From Apteryx mantelli (lineage: Eukaryota > Chordata > Aves > Apterygiformes > Apterygidae), in NCBI RefSeq assembly GCF_036417845.1, contig NC_089979.1, forward strand, positions 51,374,275-51,438,274: DNA of 64,000 nucleotides, written 5' to 3'. The notes beneath the pieces were generated by a model. That model had not been told where the DNA came from. It saw only the letters and a list, made by a program, of their open reading frames with translations, and made no database searches. Below, piece after piece: positions 59,781-64,000 of this stretch. Both the position numbers and the translations under genes were made by a program. Position 1 is the stretch's first letter. The number at the start of each line of letters is the position of its first letter.

Positions 59781-62700
59781 AGTTTCTCAAAAGAAAGTGG
59801 TGTGACTTGTTCATGGCTTAAATAACTACAAAGAATGATTTCGGGTAGTAGAGATCCTTAATTTGCACACAAAAGCCTAAGAAAATGCAGAGCCGGGAGA
59901 GTGGAACTACACAAATTCAAACGTTCAAGCAGTGGATTTTCAAAGAGGAGGATAATTATCCATTGAAAGAGATTGCTTGAGATGATTCCCTTATCATTTG
60001 AGTTTTAAAAACCAATTCGTTTTCTGTTTAAAATAGGTGTTTCACCTGAAACATTTTGTGCTTGATGAAGGAAGTACTGGAGGAAATTGTATGATATGCA
60101 GGAAGCAATACAATATGATCATAATAATCCCTTTGATCTTAAAATTCGTGAATCAATAACATTTTGGTTTATTCCCTCCAGTGGTTTAAAGAGATGCTAA
60201 CCCCCATGAGTTCAATATCAAGACCACACGCCCAGCAATGGTGGCCGTAGCTGCATGGCAAAATGAAATCTCACAAGGACATACCTAAGTTGCCTCCAAA
60301 TAATCCATTTCACTCTTGCTATTTTGGCAAGGCATTTTAACCAGGCTAATGCACCCCTGCTTTTAATGCCCAATCAGTTTGTTCAGAGCTAGCACAAGAT
60401 CTGTGTAGTGCAGCACTTTGCCAGGGAGCAGGGAACAGCACAGCGATCTGCAACATGCCAGTGGGGAGCGCTGCTAAGTGAGGAAGGAGCAAGGCACACA
60501 ACTTTTTGCCAAAGCAAATGTTCCACTGGCTTGGATGCACAAATGGAGGCTGACGCTAGCATACAACACAGATCTGAAACAGACTGCACCTTTATGTGTA
60601 CTGCACATGTGTGTTCTTGTGTGGTATATATGTATGCATGCCTATTTTGTGTCCAGTTTATAGGTACAAGCTCCTATATTGCCTTAGGAAACAGATACCA
60701 GAATCTTGTGGTCTGTTTGTATGGACTATATAGCACAGAGGTTGAAGAAATATTCCACTTTCTGAAGCCTCCAAGAGCTGTCTCTCTATAGGCTCTCACT
60801 TGGCCATGCTTCTGTACCGGACCCTATTCACTGGCACAAACTTATAAAATTGACAAAAGGTCTTCAAAGTCCATGAGTAAACAGGCTGATCCTCAGGTGA
60901 GCTGTGGCTCATAAACCTGCCTCCTGCTCCTCCACTCAGTGAGCTTTTGGTAGTGCCCATAGCGACTCTCCTGTGACTGTCCTGCCCATATTCTCCACCT
61001 TGACAGCAAATCCTAACTTACTCATCAAGTGGCACCACAGTGCTCAAAGGGACTCAGTAAACTAAAGATGCTAATGGGAACCAGGAGCAACATACAACTA
61101 TTAGTAGGGGTGAACTTTGAATTTTGTTAGCATAGCAGTGCTTATGGGTAGTATCTGGCCTGAGTATACACTGCATGTATTTGCTCACAGCAAAGTGTAG
61201 TCTCCCCAAACTCTATTGCAATAATCTGCATTTCTACAGTGTTTTCCTTCAACAGTTCACTGTTACCTCTTTTTGAAGATCTTAGACCACATGTTGCCAT
61301 ACAATTGGCACCACTTTACAGAAGAAGAAATTGTACTGGAGAGGTTGGGACCGGCCTAGAACTCTCATCAAGTTTGTAACAAAGCCGGAACAAACTTTGA
61401 ATCATTTGAATTCAAGTTCCAAGCTTTCACTAGTAGAGAATAAATAACCACACCCAGAACATGTAATAAAAATGAAGATATTCCAATGACCTCAGTGATA
61501 AATGCAGAAAGGATATGATATTAAAGAGTGACTATAGGACTTGGTAAGGTTAGATAGGGACACAGTGGAACAGGTTTGTAGAGCAGCCATACAAATACAT
61601 TAGGGCAGATACGATGATGAAAAGATAAAAAGATTTGATTCAGCATCACCTGGCATATTATATGTATATTTAACTGACTGTTGGCAGCATCAGGCAGATT
61701 GCTGTCAGCTCCCTCAGTTTGACAAGTATTATGCTGGTTTAGCTGGAAAAATATTCTTGGAACATGTGATAGTGGTTTGGATCAGCTCTACAGAAAAGTG
61801 GAGGTGTGTGAAATTGGGTGAAACTTGCTAACCCACATGTTGCAGCTTGTCTTCACACAGACTGCAAGACTTCCAAGGAGTGTATCATGCTTTCCTATGT
61901 GCTTGTGCAGGGTGTTGCTTAACATAGATCCCACTTCTTGCGATGGCCTCCAGGCGATATCGCAATACAAATAATAAAGGCTCATAACAAATTGTGGAAA
62001 AAAAACAGCAATGGGCATTTTAATTGACTTTCCTGCAAAGCGGTCACATACTGTGCTTCAGTCTGTATGTGCAAGTAAGTCTTTTGACAGACTGTAATCT
62101 AGAAATTGCAAGGTCACTGCCGTTAGACTCCTTCTGAGTTTCTAGTGAAAGCAGCACACAGTTTCACTTCCATACTGGGTAAAGCAATGGAAACACAGTA
62201 AGGCATACGCTTCTGAAGGCAAAGCTCAGGGCTGTCTGTCCAAGAAGCAGAACAAAACGAAGCAGGTAATTATTCTACAATAGCTCTCAGGCAGACACCT
62301 TTACACCAAAGGGGAGGTGTTCAGTGAGGGAAACAGTTTATTTGGTCCTGATGGGCAACCAAAGGACTTGTTTGGTGTGATGGGGGCACCAAAATGGCAT
62401 TCTACGCTGCGAATTAATTTTGGCCTCTTCTTCCACGTGGCAGCATTTAGTTTTGTGTACACTGCTGAGAACAAGAATAACTATTACCCATTAGCTTTCC
62501 AAACAGACAGTCCTTAAAAGCTATGCACAATCTTGGGTTTTAAAAGGAGCCTTATAAGACAAAATTCAGTCCACGCTCTTCAGCGAGAGCAGATGGCAGT
62601 GGGGACGGTCTCTTTTGGGCCATGTCCCACAGACTTGGCAATGAGTTGTTAGGTGCTTGTGACACTGATCTAAGTTAACCGTTCAGGGCTACTTCTTCCC

Positions 62701-63680
62701 TGCCCAGAAGGAAAGAGATAACTTTAAGATGACAGAGTTAAAGGTGCTAACTTAACTGTTCTGTAATACTCATGGAAACAGTGCAACTACACTTTTTAAT
62801 GCCAGGGAGCTGATACAGTTAGTTCCATATCCTCAATCTCTGAAAGCTGCAATTAAGACTGAAAGAATACCCAGCTCTGTGCCCCAGGAGATGTTGCACA
62901 GATGCCCTGTCTGGGACTGGTCCACTGGCTAGGAGGAACAGAAAGAGATAAATGTTCTAGTTTCCGCATCCGTATTACACAAGATTTCAGAACCCTCTAT
63001 GACTAGAGATGGCTTAGGTAGATTAGCGTTTATTAATCAGTCTGTGTGTATATACCACTTGGCTTCAGCTTTTGAGTGTAAAAGAGTTGGCAATCTCTGA
63101 AGGGATTGCACTAGAAAAACAACTTGAATTTGTTTAGCCATCTAAATACAAATATCAATCAGAGATTTAGACAAGTATTAAAATATTCCCTCCTCTCTCA
63201 GTTTATGCTGTAGGTGGTAGACAAGTGTGATGTGATGGACTTAATTTACACTAGAAATTGTTGCTCTAATAGAGCCAATTGTGTTTGCGATATTATAAAT
63301 TGGTTCACTCTCACCTATGATCCTTAAATGATTTTTTCTCTTTGGAATTCATTTGGGAAGAAAATGCCATCTCTGTTTAGTCAGTTTTGCCATCCTTTAC
63401 CTTTTTCACAAGCATTGAAAGGTTCTTACATTTTTTTATTTGTAACTATGAAAACTATGCCCATTGTATCCTTTGTTTATGTGGAGTCCCTAGAAAATGT
63501 CAAAACTCAATCTATTCCTTTTAAGGATCATAATGCATAGTGCTGAATAAAACTTTGATTTATGACACCAAAATTAAAACACAGTATAACTTTAGGTGCT
63601 TTTGCTTTGATTAGCACTTACCAAATGCAAACTCCTGCACCTGTGATGAAATAATTCCATGGAAAAGTATCATCTGGGCA
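59781..63680. other. Flanking DNA downstream of ANKRD29
   Basis: AT-rich DNA with only short chance frames. A MIR-like relic is at about 61235-61430. Further AATAAA hexamers at 61439 and 63546 lack a convincing downstream element. In human the next gene is NPC1; none of its exons is recognisable here. Confidence 0.6.
61235..61430 (+). repeat. MIR-like SINE relic
   Basis: The stretch 'cactttacagaagaagaaat', then 'actggagaggttggga', then 'gtttgtaacaaagccggaac' corresponds in order and spacing to the MIR segment usually written 'ttttacagatgaggaaac', 'gcacagagaggttaag' and 'ctagtaagtggcagagccgg'. A decayed but recognisable copy. Confidence 0.6.
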
Positions 63681-64000
63681 CTGACTGGATAGAAAGCAAT
63701 TTTGCAGAAAAGAACATGGTGGTCCTGCTGGAAAACACATTGAACAGGAGTCAGCAGTGTGCCCTTGTGACAGAGGTGGCCATTCTGGGTTGTAGCAGCA
63801 AGAGTGTAACCAGTAGGTCAAGGGATGTCATCATTCCTCCCTATTTGGCACTTGTGAAGTGCTGTGTCCAGCTTCGACACTTCCCAGTACAGGAAGGACA
63901 CTGACATGCTGGAGCAAGTCCAGCTTATGGCCACCGCGATGGCTGGGGGCGCTGGAGCACACGAGGGCAAGGCTGAGAAAGCTGGGTTTGTTCAGCCTTA
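63680..64000 (+). mobile_element. Old, degraded CR1 LINE fragment (runs off the window)
   Basis: Plus-strand CR1 ORF2 remnant: TGGTCCTGCTGGAAAACA, CAGCAGTGTGCCCTTGTG, AACCAGTAGGTCAAGGGATG, GTGCTGTGTCCAGCTTCG and TGTTCAGCC lie in CR1 order. In translation fragments such as SKSVTSRSRDVIIPPYLALV are visible, but a deletion after ALV, frame breaks and many substitutions are present. It covers the same C-terminal region as the CR1 at 2790-3483 in the opposite orientation and is clearly older. Its 3' end is outside the window. Confidence 0.85.

Noticed and set aside
55364..64000. Search for the first NPC1 exons expected from human gene order
   Set aside because: No sequence resembling NPC1 coding exons was seen on either strand; the gene, if present, lies beyond the window.
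1..64000. Search for CRISPR arrays, phage, operons, integrons, retroviral long terminal repeats, tRNA and rRNA genes
   Set aside because: None seen. The window is ordinary vertebrate nuclear DNA, and no undescribed multi-gene system is supported.

Overview
This is nuclear DNA from an amniote, most likely a bird. The evidence is GT-AG spliced exons, CpG-island promoters, a well-preserved CR1 LINE tail of the avian type, a second older CR1, several worn MIR-like SINE fossils, and short introns for these genes. There are no prokaryotic operons, phage genes, CRISPR arrays or tRNA/rRNA genes.

Layout. Positions 1-8637 hold the 5' end of LAMA3 (laminin alpha-3, long form) on the minus strand: the end of intron 2, exon 2 (1419-1571), intron 1 (1572-8328, with a CR1 insertion at about 2790-3483) and coding exon 1 (8329-8637) inside a CpG island at about 8000-8960. 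About 15 kb between the two genes shows no recognisable gene. A second CpG island at about 24.1-24.6 kb starts ANKRD29 on the plus strand. All ten of its coding exons lie in the window (24456-54283) and join without a frame break into a 307-residue ankyrin protein. After its stop come about 9.4 kb of 3'UTR and flanking DNA with several candidate polyadenylation signals, a MIR-like relic, and an old CR1 running off the right edge.

The two genes are divergent (head to head), the same order and orientation as I recall for human chromosome 18q11, where NPC1 lies beyond ANKRD29. The laminin chain is a secreted basement-membrane subunit. ANKRD29 is a small all-ankyrin protein of poorly known function. 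Nothing in the sequence shows that they work together; their proximity is conserved synteny.

I did not find a previously undescribed biological system. The points most worth a second look are a nested GC-rich inverted repeat at the ANKRD29 start region, just downstream of a TATAAA embedded in a TA microsatellite; the strict one-exon-one-ankyrin-repeat structure of ANKRD29; its apparently extended C-terminus; a glycine-codon repeat inside the laminin N-terminal domain; and a few intronic segments with dyads that could be conserved regulatory elements. Splice sites, frames and lengths were read directly from the sequence. Family identities and human comparisons come from memory of the protein families, not from a database search.
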